Below, one piece after another: positions 27,368 through 37,200 of a stretch of 64,000 bases of DNA. Under the pieces are notes generated by a model. That model saw only the letters and a list, made by a program, of their open reading frames with translations. It did not search any database and was not told the origin of the DNA. The stretch covers positions 72,318 to 136,317 of the forward strand of contig NZ_KK211066.1 of assembly GCF_000620085.1 (NCBI RefSeq). The letters are read 5' to 3'. The first letter of the stretch is position 1, and each line of letters starts with the position of its first letter. The position numbers were made by a program, and so were the translations under genes. The stretch is from Marinobacterium jannaschii DSM 6295 (GTDB lineage: Bacteria > Pseudomonadota > Gammaproteobacteria > Pseudomonadales > Balneatricaceae).

Positions 27368-27980
27368 GACTAACCTCTTGAACAAATTTTATTATCTTAT
27401 CTTTGCACTTAATGCCTTTCGCAGCCTCAACGCCGCCACTGACATCAACAGCATAGGGCTTCACCTGGCTCACTGCCTGAGCAATATTGCCTGGCACCAG
27501 GCCGCCAGCCAGAATCACTGACTTCGCTAAAACCGAAGGAATGCGATCCCAGTCAAAGGATTCGCCGGTTCCGCCCGGCACGCCGGGACGATACGCATCA
27601 AGCAAAATACTCTGGGCCGAATCATACTGCTTGCAGACCAACGCCAGATCTACATCCGGCTTCATCCTCACCGCCTTGATGTAAGGCCTTGAGAACTGCT
27701 GGCAAAACTCTGCAGTCTCATCCCCGTGAAACTGAATCAGATCAATACCCGTCTGATCGATAACCTGCTGAATCTGTTCCCTGTCAGCATCCACAAAAAG
27801 AGCGACAGTGGTTACGAAAGCCGGGAGTGAACGAATAATCCCGGCAGCCTGTTCAATCCCGACATTTCTCGGGCTGGGCGGATAAAACACAAAACCGAGG
27901 GCGTCCGCGCCTGCCGAGACCGCATTCTGCGCATCTTCTACGCGGGTAATGCCGCAAATTTTAATTCGGGTACGAGCCAC
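27351..27980 (-). CDS. trpF: phosphoribosylanthranilate isomerase
   Basis: Third step of tryptophan synthesis, an Amadori rearrangement of PRA to CdRP. The barrel opens with [13 protein letters not shown] (catalytic Cys) and includes [21 protein letters not shown] and the catalytic Asp in ILLDAYRPG, with VDVSGGVE near the end. At 209 residues it is a stand-alone enzyme, not fused to TrpC as in enterobacteria, which is the pseudomonad-like arrangement. It is 50 bases after truA. Confidence 0.97.
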   Translation of the reverse strand: MARTRIKICGITRVEDAQNAVSAGADALGFVFYPPSPRNVGIEQAAGIIRSLPAFVTTVALFVDADREQIQQVIDQTGIDLIQFHGDETAEFCQQFSRPYIKAVRMKPDVDLALVCKQYDSAQSILLDAYRPGVPGGTGESFDWDRIPSVLAKSVILAGGLVPGNIAQAVSQVKPYAVDVSGGVEAAKGIKCKDKIIKFVQEVSRVDQI

Positions 27981-28030
27981 TGAGATCTTTCCGTAAATCG
28001 TTGAATAGTATCAGAACGACAGAATAAACG

Positions 28031-28876
28031 TTAGTCCAGAGCCTGCAAGAAATAGGGCCCGATCTCAGACGCCGGCAGATCAAACTCTTCAGGATATTTT
28101 ACATCCACAAAGTACAATCCAAACGGTGGAGCAGTCACGCCTCCCTGTCTTCTGTCCCGCGCCTCCAGCACCTCGCGCGCCCAGTCAGGTCCTGCATCGC
28201 CACAACCGACCTTCATCAGTACACCTGCAATATTGCGGACCATATGATGAAGAAATGCATTGGCGGTAACGTCAATCACGATAAGATGGCCGCTCTTATA
28301 TACATCCAGCCGCCGCACCTCTCTCACAGGGCTTTTCGCCTGACACCCGACCGCCCGGTAGGAGGTAAAGTCATGCTCACCGATCAGGTGATGGGCGGCC
28401 CGGTTCATGCGCCCCACATCCAGCGTACGATGAGTCCAGGTCACTCCCTTACCTAGCAAAGCCGGCCGCACTGGCGCGCTATAGATCAAATAGCGGTAAC
28501 GCCGCTCCCGCGCAGAGAAACGCGCATGGAAGTCTGCGGAGACCGGCACCGCCCAGCGAATCGCGATATCATCCGGCAATCGCGTGTTTGTACCGTAGAT
28601 CCAGCCACGTTCGTCACGCTCAGCACGGGTATCGAAGTGAATAATCTGATAAGTGGCATTGACACAGGAATCTGTCCGCCCCGCACAGACCACCGATATA
28701 GGTTCATTCGCTATTGAGGACAGCGCTTTTTCCACCATCCCCTGCACACTGGCAACGCCGCCGTTCTTCTGCACCTGCCAGCCGTGATAATGGGTCCCCA
28801 CATACTCAACGCACAGAGCCCAACGAGTGAGGGCGGCATCAGCCGCCCCTTCTTCCAATTTAACGTCTTCGGACAT
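28031..28876 (-). CDS. truA: tRNA pseudouridine(38-40) synthase TruA
   Basis: Makes pseudouridine at 38-40 in the anticodon stem of many tRNAs. 281 residues. The catalytic Asp is kept in AGRTDSCVNATYQ, but the usual AGRTDAGVHA text is altered: Ala-Gly to Ser-Cys and the His to Asn. The rest is conventional: YHGWQVQKN, RRYRYLIY, DFTSYRA and HHMVRNIAGVLMKVGCG. Its start lies 3 bases from the fimV stop, so truA is in the fimV transcript. Function is expected to be normal because the Asp and surrounding folds are intact. Confidence 0.95.
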   Translation of the reverse strand: MSEDVKLEEGAADAALTRWALCVEYVGTHYHGWQVQKNGGVASVQGMVEKALSSIANEPISVVCAGRTDSCVNATYQIIHFDTRAERDERGWIYGTNTRLPDDIAIRWAVPVSADFHARFSARERRYRYLIYSAPVRPALLGKGVTWTHRTLDVGRMNRAAHHLIGEHDFTSYRAVGCQAKSPVREVRRLDVYKSGHLIVIDVTANAFLHHMVRNIAGVLMKVGCGDAGPDWAREVLEARDRRQGGVTAPPFGLYFVDVKYPEEFDLPASEIGPYFLQALD

Positions 28877-28879
28877 TAC

Positions 28880-31800
28880 CTAACCAATCTCTTGCAACAA
28901 CTTCTGCGCATCCTGGCGCTGCTGGTCACTGCCTTCGTTCATTACTTCCTGCAAGATTTCACGCGCACCCTCATGATCATCCATATCGATATAAGCGCGT
29001 ACTAAATCAAGCTTGGTATCATTTTCATTGGTTGCCTCTAACAGGCTCCAGCCATCAACTTCTTCATAGGAAAGCCCCTCAGTCAGCGACGATTCCTCAA
29101 GCTCAACTGCCGCCCCGGAGTCTGCGAGAATATCCTCAAGCCCAGCCTCATCCGCTACCAGGTCATGCGCAATGTTGGCGGTCAACTCTTTGGTAACCGC
29201 CTGACTGCTCATTGTCTTTTCAGCAAGCGTTGCAGAACCCAACTCAGCCACCGGCAGCTCAATATCCTGCAACGCTTCAGTATCAGTCAGATCATCGTCG
29301 AAGTCAGTTTCATCGCCGGAGATTTCAGCAAGCAGAGCATCAAAATCTGCGTTTTCCTCGACTATTTCTTCATCCAGCAAGGCATTCAGGGCATCTTCTG
29401 CAGATTCGGACTCTGCACCACTCTCTTCGAGTTCCAGCCCCGAAAGCTTGGCCAGCTCCTGCTCCAGATCAGATACTGCGCCATCAATATCCGACGATTC
29501 CGAATCAGCAGGGTCCACATCCAGTTCACCCGAGCCCAGAAGCGCCTCAAGCTCCGACATTGCCTCAGCCTGATCCATCGCTGGCTCAAGCTCGCTTTCG
29601 CCTGCCGCCTGCCCGAGGAGATCATCGATCTCGGAAGGCGCCTCTGTCGCCGCAGCAACGTCATCGCCAAAGTCAGGCGCAGACTCAGTTAGCAGATCAG
29701 ACAGATCCGGTTCGCTTTCACCCTCTGCACTTTCCGCCAGTAACGCGTCAAGATCAGACACTTCATCGCCGGTGCCTGATACTTCTTCCGGCTCATCAGC
29801 CAGCAGCGCATCCAGATCAGCGTCACCCAGCATTTCGAGCTCGGCTGATTCCTGGATATCAGCAGCTTCCAGATCGGTTTCAAAAGCCTCCAGGTCAGGA
29901 GGGACAGCAACTTCAGCTCCACTCTCAGCTACATCTTCAATCTCGAACGGGGACTCAGTACTGTCTGCATCCCCCAACAGCGAGCTAAGCTCTGCATCAT
30001 CACCTGCGTCCTCCAGCTCCGCCGCCGACAGGGTTTCAAGGTCAAGCAGATCATCCAGCCCGTCACCGGCGTCACCGGCGACAGAGTTCAGCAATGCATC
30101 AATATCATCCTGGCCTTCAGCCGTTACGGACGGCTCTTCGGCCTGCAGGACATCGTCAACAAGCGCGTCGACATTGTCATCACCGACTCCCGCCAGCAGG
30201 GAATCAATATCATCCTGCCCCGTCAGCAGGTCTTCATCTTCGATAGAAAGCGCATCAGGCTCTGCGGCTGAAAGCTCTTCCAGCTCTTCATCCATTCCAG
30301 ATAACAGAGCATCGATATCATCCTGAGCACTGCTTTCAGGCGCATCATCTTCCAGCGCAGAATCGACGTCGTCGAAGTCCATGCCAAGATCGGCAAAGAT
30401 GTCCTCTTCCGGCAACTCGAGATCATCCAGCGGATCGGCACTCCCCGCCGGGTCAGATCCGACAACATCATCCAGCCCACCGTCCAACAGAGCGTCAAGG
30501 TCGGCTGCATCGACATCAGTACCGTCGAAAGCGTCAGCCTCGCCAAGGATCTCATCCAGCGGATCTGCTCCCCCGGCACTGCCCAGAGTCTCGGTCTCGG
30601 CCGCAATCTGATCGGCTACAGCCTCAGTCTCTTCATCGAGCCCGAGGTCAAACTCAATATCATCAAGCCGGCTCTCATCCGAAGCCTCATTCAGCAGGTC
30701 ACCAAGCGCGTCATCTGCCACGTCGGTCGCAACCTGATCAGATTCGGAAAGCTCCAGATCCATATCAAGATCAAGATCCGCTACCTCTTCCAGATCAGAC
30801 AGATCAGCCATATCAGAGTCAGCTTCAGCCTCAGCCAGATCTTCAGCGTCGTCCGCTTTATCTGTCGCTGCAGCCTCTTCAGGTTCATCAATGGCGCTCA
30901 TCTTCAGTTCGCCAGGCACCTGCACCAGGCCGGAATCGTCTTCCGCAGCATCTTTCTTACGTTTACGCAGCAGCATAAACAGACCACCGCCCAGCAACGC
31001 GAGAAGAGCGCTACCGATACCTGCCAAAGCAACAGGTGAGGTAAGATAGTCCAGAATACCCTTACCTGAATCCGTTGCAGCCACCTCTTCTTTATCAGCC
31101 AAAGCCGCCTGCAACTGCGCAATTTCACCATCTTTTACATTGAGCAGCTTCTGCAATGTTTCCAGATGCTCGTCAATCGCATCCAGACGCTTTGACAGCT
31201 GAGCATTCTCACGACTGGCGCTATCGGCATTTTCCAACGCTTCATTGAGGCGGGTCTGTAATTCCTGATTACGCTGGGTCAGCGCCTCAATCTGCTTATC
31301 CTTTTCACTACCGTCACCTGAGGCGGCCGTATCGCTCACGGGTTCTTCAGACCCCGGAGCCGTTATCGTCAGCTTGCCCACACCCGACTCAGCCTGAGGC
31401 GCAACTTTCTTAGCGGCGGGTTTAGACTCACGTTTTGGTGTGACTGCCGGCGCCTTATTACTCTTGCCCTGTTTCCACAGACGGGTCTGGCGACGTACCT
31501 CGGCTACCGCCTGCTGATGGGTCAGTGCCTGCACCTCTTGCAGCGATGGCAGATCCAGCACTACCCCGGCTTTAAGGCGATTGAGGTTGTTATCAAAGAA
31601 AGCCTGGGGATTCTTTTTCTGCAACGCCACCATCATCTGGGTCGGTGTTACACTGCCATCCGGCCGGTGTTTCTCTGCCAGACGCCACAAAGTCTCATTT
31701 ACACCGACATAGATCTGGTTGGCAGAGCGGGCCCGGGTACGGATATTGTCGACGGCCTTGCCGGGACGGGGCGGAATATCAACAGGTTGCCCCTGACGAA

Positions 31801-32263
31801 TCGTAGCCACATCCATTTGCGCGCTTACGACCGGCTGAACCGTGCGTCGAATGGGGGCAGGATTGAATACCGGCGGGTCGAGCAGTACGGTATATTCCCT
31901 GACCAAACGTCCATTTGGCCAGTTAATTTCTACCAGGAAACTCAGGAACGGTTCTCGTACGACTTCGTTCGAGGTTAGTCGGACTATGCCTGTACCATCC
32001 GGCCTGACCTGAACCTGAAAACGCACATTGGAAAGAAAGCGGGATCTCTGTAAACCGGCGAGGGCAAACTCATCGACATCAGCCATTCTGGGCTGAATCT
32101 GCAATGGTTTTAACGTCCTTACCTGGACTAACTCTATTTCTGCGCTCAAGGGCTCATTCAGGGCCGACTTAACTTTGATTTCGCCAAGCCCCAATGCATT
32201 TGCATTGGTTACGCCTAGTGCCCCTGCTATTGCGAGGCTAATAGCGAGTTTACGCAGCATCAT
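28880..32263 (-). CDS. fimV: FimV/HubP-type polar landmark protein
   Basis: Large peptidoglycan-binding inner-membrane protein that organises the cell pole, type IV pili and, in vibrios (HubP), chromosome and chemotaxis positioning. 1127 residues. Signal peptide 1-23 (cut after NANA); FimV N-terminal domain to about 135; a LysM-like segment about 183-240 (YVGVNETLWRLAEKH); coiled coil about 322-392; one membrane helix about 409-432 followed by RKRKK; then a very acidic cytoplasmic region about 440-1070 with at least a dozen degenerate D-[IL]-D-x-L-L repeats. The C-terminal FimV domain (LDLVRAYIDMDDHEGAREIL) closes the protein. AAGGAA precedes the ATG. Confidence 0.96.
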   Translation of the reverse strand: MMLRKLAISLAIAGALGVTNANALGLGEIKVKSALNEPLSAEIELVQVRTLKPLQIQPRMADVDEFALAGLQRSRFLSNVRFQVQVRPDGTGIVRLTSNEVVREPFLSFLVEINWPNGRLVREYTVLLDPPVFNPAPIRRTVQPVVSAQMDVATIRQGQPVDIPPRPGKAVDNIRTRARSANQIYVGVNETLWRLAEKHRPDGSVTPTQMMVALQKKNPQAFFDNNLNRLKAGVVLDLPSLQEVQALTHQQAVAEVRRQTRLWKQGKSNKAPAVTPKRESKPAAKKVAPQAESGVGKLTITAPGSEEPVSDTAASGDGSEKDKQIEALTQRNQELQTRLNEALENADSASRENAQLSKRLDAIDEHLETLQKLLNVKDGEIAQLQAALADKEEVAATDSGKGILDYLTSPVALAGIGSALLALLGGGLFMLLRKRKKDAAEDDSGLVQVPGELKMSAIDEPEEAAATDKADDAEDLAEAEADSDMADLSDLEEVADLDLDMDLELSESDQVATDVADDALGDLLNEASDESRLDDIEFDLGLDEETEAVADQIAAETETLGSAGGADPLDEILGEADAFDGTDVDAADLDALLDGGLDDVVGSDPAGSADPLDDLELPEEDIFADLGMDFDDVDSALEDDAPESSAQDDIDALLSGMDEELEELSAAEPDALSIEDEDLLTGQDDIDSLLAGVGDDNVDALVDDVLQAEEPSVTAEGQDDIDALLNSVAGDAGDGLDDLLDLETLSAAELEDAGDDAELSSLLGDADSTESPFEIEDVAESGAEVAVPPDLEAFETDLEAADIQESAELEMLGDADLDALLADEPEEVSGTGDEVSDLDALLAESAEGESEPDLSDLLTESAPDFGDDVAAATEAPSEIDDLLGQAAGESELEPAMDQAEAMSELEALLGSGELDVDPADSESSDIDGAVSDLEQELAKLSGLELEESGAESESAEDALNALLDEEIVEENADFDALLAEISGDETDFDDDLTDTEALQDIELPVAELGSATLAEKTMSSQAVTKELTANIAHDLVADEAGLEDILADSGAAVELEESSLTEGLSYEEVDGWSLLEATNENDTKLDLVRAYIDMDDHEGAREILQEVMNEGSDQQRQDAQKLLQEIG

Positions 32264-32331
32264 TAAATTCCTTGTGACATCCTTCCGATATACTCACAAC
32301 TACAGGTTTCCGAGTTTTGAGCCCGCGAAAA

Positions 32332-32360
32332 GTATCAATTAAAACTCTATAACCGGTCAA
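32332..32360 (-). promoter_or_regulatory. candidate fimV promoter
   Basis: The minus strand has TTGACC (32355-32360), a 17-base spacer and TGATAC (32332-32337). The -35 is good and the -10 poor, so this is a weak assignment. It would start a leader of about 60 bases. Confidence 0.35.
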
Positions 32361-32553
32361 GCAACTAAAACAAACGTTTGAGTCCCATCGACATCCTGTC
32401 TGGCGCGGCATTGCATCCCAGCCCACGACCAGTAATAAAAACCCTACAATAGTATATCGGCAGCCACGAAAAATCTTGCAGTAGCCTTTGATTTTTCTAA
32501 GAAATCAGGGCGAATTTAGATAACGATCAACGTCAGCGACAAATTCCGGGCAA

Positions 32554-32588
32554 TAAAAAAGCCGATTCGTCCTGAAACGAATCGGCTT
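32554..32588 (-). terminator. intrinsic terminator of asd
   Basis: A perfect 12-bp stem, AAGCCGATTCGT (32559-32570) with ACGAATCGGCTT (32577-32588), has a six-base loop. It is followed on the minus strand by six T. It closes the leucine-asd group. Confidence 0.92.
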
Positions 32589-32606
32589 CTGGTGTCCTGA
32601 GATATA

Positions 32607-33722
32607 TCAGTCCGCCAACAGTATACGCAGCATCCGGCGCAGAGGCTCTGCGGCCCCCCACAGCAACTGATCACCCACACTGAAGGCATTGAGGAACTCG
32701 TCTCCGAGATTCATCTTACGCAGACGTCCTACCGGCACGCTCAGAGTTCCGGTTACCTTGGTAGGCGAAAGCTCTGCTGCCGTAATATCACGTTCGTTTG
32801 GAATCACCTTAACCCAGTCATTCGCCTCGGCGAGCATGGACTCGATCTCATCCAGAGGAACGTTCTTTTTCAGCTTAATGGTGAACGCCTGGCTGTGACA
32901 GCGCATGGCACCAATACGCACACAAGTACCATCGATCGGCACCGGATTATTATCCAGCCCCAGGATTTTGTTCGTTTCTGCGAAAGCCTTCCACTCTTCG
33001 CGGCTCTGTCCGTTATCCAGCTTGGTATCGATCCACGGGATCAGGGAACCGGCCAGAGGCACACCGAAGTTATCAACGGGCATGGATTCACCACGAATGG
33101 TCTCTGCCACTTTGCGATCGATGTCCAGAATTGCACTGGCCGGGTTCGCCAGCTCAGCCGCAACCGAATCACGAACGATCCCCATCTGGGAGATCAGCTC
33201 TCGCATATGACGTGCACCACCACCGGAAGCAGCCTGATAAGTCATGGAGGTCATCCATTCAATCAGGTTCGCCTGAAACAGACCACCCAGCCCCATCAGC
33301 ATCAATGAAACGGTGCAGTTACCACCGACATAGGTCTTAACGCCTTTGCTGAGACCGTCTTTGATGACATTCATATTGACCGGATCCAGAACAATGATGG
33401 CCTCATCATCCATTCGCAGCGAAGAGGCCGCATCGATCCAGTAACCCTTCCAGCCAGCTTCACGCAGTGGACCGTAGACTTCTTTCGTGTAGTCACCGCC
33501 CTGACAGGAAATAATGGCATCCATCTGCTTCAGCTCATCAATAGAGCGCGCATCTTTCAGCGCCGGAATGGTTTTACCAATATCCGGGCCAGCCTGTCCT
33601 ACCTGGGATGTGGTGAAGAAGACCGGCTCTTCGATATGATCGAAATCACGCTCTTCCTGCATACGTTGCATCAACACGGAACCAACCATTCCGCGCCAGC
33701 CAACAAAACCTACACGTTTCAT
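32607..33722 (-). CDS. asd: aspartate-semialdehyde dehydrogenase
   Basis: NADPH-dependent reduction of aspartyl phosphate to aspartate semialdehyde, the branch point to lysine/diaminopimelate, methionine and threonine. The start is ATG 33722 ([21 protein letters not shown], matching the E. coli start); an upstream TTG in frame is less likely. The catalytic Cys is in [10 protein letters not shown], with [10 protein letters not shown] and the C-terminal RCHSQA motif. 371 residues, the enterobacterial-type Asd. Its position downstream of leuB is the pseudomonad order. Confidence 0.97.
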   Translation of the reverse strand: MKRVGFVGWRGMVGSVLMQRMQEERDFDHIEEPVFFTTSQVGQAGPDIGKTIPALKDARSIDELKQMDAIISCQGGDYTKEVYGPLREAGWKGYWIDAASSLRMDDEAIIVLDPVNMNVIKDGLSKGVKTYVGGNCTVSLMLMGLGGLFQANLIEWMTSMTYQAASGGGARHMRELISQMGIVRDSVAAELANPASAILDIDRKVAETIRGESMPVDNFGVPLAGSLIPWIDTKLDNGQSREEWKAFAETNKILGLDNNPVPIDGTCVRIGAMRCHSQAFTIKLKKNVPLDEIESMLAEANDWVKVIPNERDITAAELSPTKVTGTLSVPVGRLRKMNLGDEFLNAFSVGDQLLWGAAEPLRRMLRILLAD

Positions 33723-33815
33723 TCTTTTCACCAAAAACTGGATATCTACATTGACAAAATCGGCCCCTGACAGAGACCGACTTAAGATTATGCTACAACT
33801 TACACTCTGTGGCTA

Positions 33816-34898
33816 TCAGCCTTTCAGAGCAGCCACAACCGCATCACCCATCTCGGAAGTGGATACCTTTTCGGCACCTTCAGACCAAATATCAGCTGTC
33901 CGCAGGTTCTGATCCAACACATTACTTACTGCAGCCTCAATACGATCGGCAGTAGCGCCGGCGCCCAGCGAGTATCGCAACATCATGGCAGCAGACAGAA
34001 TAGTCGCCAGCGGGTTAGCAATACCCTGCCCTGCGATATCCGGTGCTGAGCCATGACAAGGCTCATACATACCCTTACCGTCCACATCCAGGGATGCAGA
34101 CGGCAACATACCGATCGACCCGGTCAGCATCGCCGCCGCATCAGATAGGATGTCGCCAAACATATTACCCGTCACCATCACATCAAACTGTTTAGGCGCA
34201 CGTACCAGCTGCATCGCAGCATTATCCACGTACATATGGCTCAGTTCGACATCCGGGTATTCTTTGGCCAGCTCTTCCATAATCTCACGCCACAGCACTG
34301 TCACTTCCAGAACATTGGCTTTATCGACGGAGCAAAGGCGCTTGCCACGCTGACGAGCGGCTTCAAACGCGACGCGACCGATACGACGAATTTCATGCTC
34401 GTCATATACATAGGTATTGTACCCCTCGCGAATGCCGCCTTCCTTTTCACGCACGCCACGCGGCTGGCCGAAATAGATACCACCGGTCAGCTCACGCACA
34501 ATCAGGATATCAAGACCGGATACGACTTCAGGCTTAAGCGTTGACGCCTCTGCCAGCTGAGGATAGAGGATAGCCGGACGCAGGTTACCGAACAGCCCCA
34601 GTTGAGAACGAATACCCAGCAACCCCTTCTCCGGACGAATCTGGAAATCAGGATTTGTGTCCCACTTTGGCCCGCCAACGGCACCCAACAGAATTGCATC
34701 AGCGGCCTTGGCGGCATCCAGTGTTGTTTCTGGCAATGGCACGCCATCAGCATCAATAGCACTTCCGCCTACCAGCGCTTCACTGAACTCCAGTCCGAGC
34801 GCGTCCTGCTCATTCACCAGCTCCAGTACACGACGCGCCTGAGCAACAATTTCAGGCCCGATACCATCACCCGGCAGGATCAATACGTTCTTAGCCAT
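33816..34898 (-). CDS. leuB: 3-isopropylmalate dehydrogenase
   Basis: NAD-dependent oxidative decarboxylation of 3-isopropylmalate in leucine synthesis. GDGIGPEI opens the protein; substrate-binding REL-type motif [11 protein letters not shown], catalytic Tyr in [13 protein letters not shown], Lys in VDKANVLE, and Mg ligands in [15 protein letters not shown] follow. 360 residues. GGAGAT precedes the ATG. The third leu gene of leuC-leuD-leuB. Confidence 0.98.
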   Translation of the reverse strand: MAKNVLILPGDGIGPEIVAQARRVLELVNEQDALGLEFSEALVGGSAIDADGVPLPETTLDAAKAADAILLGAVGGPKWDTNPDFQIRPEKGLLGIRSQLGLFGNLRPAILYPQLAEASTLKPEVVSGLDILIVRELTGGIYFGQPRGVREKEGGIREGYNTYVYDEHEIRRIGRVAFEAARQRGKRLCSVDKANVLEVTVLWREIMEELAKEYPDVELSHMYVDNAAMQLVRAPKQFDVMVTGNMFGDILSDAAAMLTGSIGMLPSASLDVDGKGMYEPCHGSAPDIAGQGIANPLATILSAAMMLRYSLGAGATADRIEAAVSNVLDQNLRTADIWSEGAEKVSTSEMGDAVVAALKG

Positions 34899-34950
34899 CT
34901 GTTCTTATCTCCATTCCTGATGGCAGGCAGCTGCCATCGATCAAATCCAG

Positions 34951-35598
34951 TTACTTAATTGCGCCAAACAACCACGGAGCCTGCTGCTTACGCTTATCTT
35001 CGTAGGCGCGGATATCATCTGCGTGCTGCAGTGTCAGACCAATATCGTCCAGACCATTTAACAGGCAATGCTTTCGGAACTCATCAATTTCAAAGGCGAT
35101 TTCCTCACCGGCAGGCGTGACCACCAGCTGTCGCTCCAGATCAACAGTGAGCTGATAGCCCTCCGTCGCCGCAACCTCCTTAAACAACTGCTCAACGGTT
35201 TCATCACTTAACACAATCGGCAGCAGGCCGTTTTTGAAGCAGTTGTTATAGAAGATTTCAGCAAAGCTCGGAGCAATAACCGAACGAATGCCGAAATCTT
35301 CCAGCGCCCAAGGCGCATGCTCACGACTGGAACCGCAACCAAAATTCTCACGGGCCAGCAGGATACTTGTACCCTGATAACGCGCCTTGTTCAGTACGAA
35401 ATCTTCGTTCAGTGGACGGCCGGTACATTCCTGATCCGGCAGCCCTTCATCAAGGTAGCGCAACTCATCAAACAGATTCTTACCAAAGCCGGAGCGTTTG
35501 ATCGATTTAAGAAACTGTTTTGGAATAATCATATCGGTATCGATATTCGCCCGATCCATCGGCGCGGCAATACCCGTATGCAGTGTAAATTTATTCAT
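34951..35598 (-). CDS. leuD: 3-isopropylmalate dehydratase small subunit
   Basis: Swivelling subunit of isopropylmalate isomerase, partner of Leu[19 protein letters not shown] opens the domain; [15 protein letters not shown] is the signature. 215 residues. It is 19 bases after leuC in the same operon. Confidence 0.98.
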   Translation of the reverse strand: MNKFTLHTGIAAPMDRANIDTDMIIPKQFLKSIKRSGFGKNLFDELRYLDEGLPDQECTGRPLNEDFVLNKARYQGTSILLARENFGCGSSREHAPWALEDFGIRSVIAPSFAEIFYNNCFKNGLLPIVLSDETVEQLFKEVAATEGYQLTVDLERQLVVTPAGEEIAFEIDEFRKHCLLNGLDDIGLTLQHADDIRAYEDKRKQQAPWLFGAIK

Positions 35599-35617
35599 TT
35601 GGCTCGCCTCCGATACC

Positions 35618-37036
35618 TTACTTAATCAATTCACGTACATCTACGAAGTGCCCTGCGACGGCAGCAGCAGCGGCCATCGCCGGACTTACCAGATGGGTAC
35701 GCCCACCAAAGCCCTGACGACCTTCGAAATTACGGTTAGAGGTAGAAGCGCAGTGCTCGCCATTACCCAGTTTGTCCGGGTTCATCGCCAGGCACATTGA
35801 GCAGCCCGGTTCCCGCCACTCAAGTCCGGCATCAGTGAAAATCTTATCCAGCCCTTCTTTCTCGGCCTGCTCTTTCACCAGCCCCGATCCCGGCACAACC
35901 AGTGCCTGAATAATATTCTCCGCCACCTTACGACCTTCAACCACTTTGGCAGCATCGCGAAGGTCTTCAATACGGGAATTTGTGCAGGAACCGATAAATA
36001 CCCGATCAAGCTTAATGTCAGTGATCTTCTGATCTGCCTCGAGCCCCATGTACTGCAACGCCCGATTGATGCCATCGATCTTAACCTGGTCGGTTTCGTT
36101 AGCCGGGTTTGGCACCTGATCACCGACGCCGACCACCATCTCAGGAGACGTGCCCCAGGTTACCTGCGGCTCAATTTCAGCACCATTGATGACGACCACT
36201 TCATCAAACTCAGCATCCGTATCGGAAACCAGATCTTTCCAGGCTTCAACCGCCTGCAGCCACTGCGCTCCCTTAGGCGCAAAGGCCCGACCTTCAACAT
36301 AATCGACCGTCGTCTGATCCACGGCAACCAGACCAACACGGGCACCGGCCTCAATCGCCATATTACATACAGTCATACGGCCTTCCATCGACATATTACG
36401 GAAGACGTCCCCACCGAACTCGATCGCATAGCCGGTTCCGCCCGCCGTGCCGATCACACCGATCACATGCAGCACAACATCTTTAGGCGTAACACCGATT
36501 CCCAGCTCGCCATCAACGCGAACCAGCATATTCTTCATTTTCTTGGTGATCAGGCACTGAGTTGCCAGCACATGCTCAACCTCTGAAGTACCCACACCAT
36601 GAGCCAGAGCTCCCAGGGCACCCAGGGTCGCCGTATGGGAATCACCACAAACCGCGGTTACGCCCGGCAGAATCGCGCCTTGCTCAGGGGCCATCACGTG
36701 GACGATGCCCTGACGCTGGTCGTTCATTTTGAACTCGAGAATGCCAAACTCATCACAGTTGCTATCCAGAGTTTTCACCTGAATCCGTGAAACCGGATCG
36801 GCGATCTGATCGACACCGGCAGAACGCTCGGTGGTTGGTACATTGTGATCAGGAGTCGCGATATTGGCATCAATTCGCCACGGCTGACGGCCAGCCAGAC
36901 GCAGCCCTTCAAATGCCTGTGGCGACGTCACTTCATGCAGTACCTGACGGTCGATATAGATCAGGGAACTTCCATCTTCATTCTGTCGAACCAGATGCGA
37001 CTCAAAGAGCTTGTCGTAAAGCGTTTTACCGGCCAT
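35618..37036 (-). CDS. leuC: 3-isopropylmalate dehydratase large subunit
   Basis: 4Fe-4S subunit of isopropylmalate isomerase, aconitase superfamily. Cluster ligands are in [12 protein letters not shown] and [24 protein letters not shown] is the family motif near residue 130. 472 residues. First gene of the leu operon, divergent from a LysR-type regulator with a palindromic operator at 37151-37165 in between. Confidence 0.98.
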   Translation of the reverse strand: MAGKTLYDKLFESHLVRQNEDGSSLIYIDRQVLHEVTSPQAFEGLRLAGRQPWRIDANIATPDHNVPTTERSAGVDQIADPVSRIQVKTLDSNCDEFGILEFKMNDQRQGIVHVMAPEQGAILPGVTAVCGDSHTATLGALGALAHGVGTSEVEHVLATQCLITKKMKNMLVRVDGELGIGVTPKDVVLHVIGVIGTAGGTGYAIEFGGDVFRNMSMEGRMTVCNMAIEAGARVGLVAVDQTTVDYVEGRAFAPKGAQWLQAVEAWKDLVSDTDAEFDEVVVINGAEIEPQVTWGTSPEMVVGVGDQVPNPANETDQVKIDGINRALQYMGLEADQKITDIKLDRVFIGSCTNSRIEDLRDAAKVVEGRKVAENIIQALVVPGSGLVKEQAEKEGLDKIFTDAGLEWREPGCSMCLAMNPDKLGNGEHCASTSNRNFEGRQGFGGRTHLVSPAMAAAAAVAGHFVDVRELIK

Positions 37037-37146
37037 CTATCTCACCTCACTATTCTTATTTCCCAGACATCCATGCGATGACGCCGGGAGTTTGAAAGCA
37101 TCCTATCCCACCATTTCGCACAAAACAAATTCATTATTTTTATTGT

Positions 37147-37175
37147 TTGAATTCCAAATCGGAATAGAAAATAAT
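37147..37175 (+). promoter_or_regulatory. candidate promoter of the LysR-type gene
   Basis: TTGAAT (37147-37152), a 17-base spacer and AATAAT (37170-37175). Each hexamer has one or two mismatches. The spacer contains the LysR-type palindrome, so binding there would autorepress the regulator gene. Confidence 0.55.
37151..37165. promoter_or_regulatory. LysR-type operator (T-N11-A palindrome)
   Basis: ATTCCAAATCGGAAT is a perfect 5+5 inverted repeat (ATTCC, 5-base centre, GGAAT) containing the T-N11-A pattern typical of LysR-type recognition sites. It lies midway between the divergent leuC and lysR-type starts. Confidence 0.7.
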
Positions 37176-37200
37176 ACAGGGATTCTCCCCACTACTCCTG

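Larger units (their letters stand above)
32264..32606. other. fimV/asd intergenic region
   Basis: 343 bases. From the fimV side it holds the fimV Shine-Dalgarno, a candidate promoter (32332-32360), about 190 bases with no recognisable element, and the asd terminator at 32554-32588. No reading frame of note lies in it. Confidence 0.6.
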
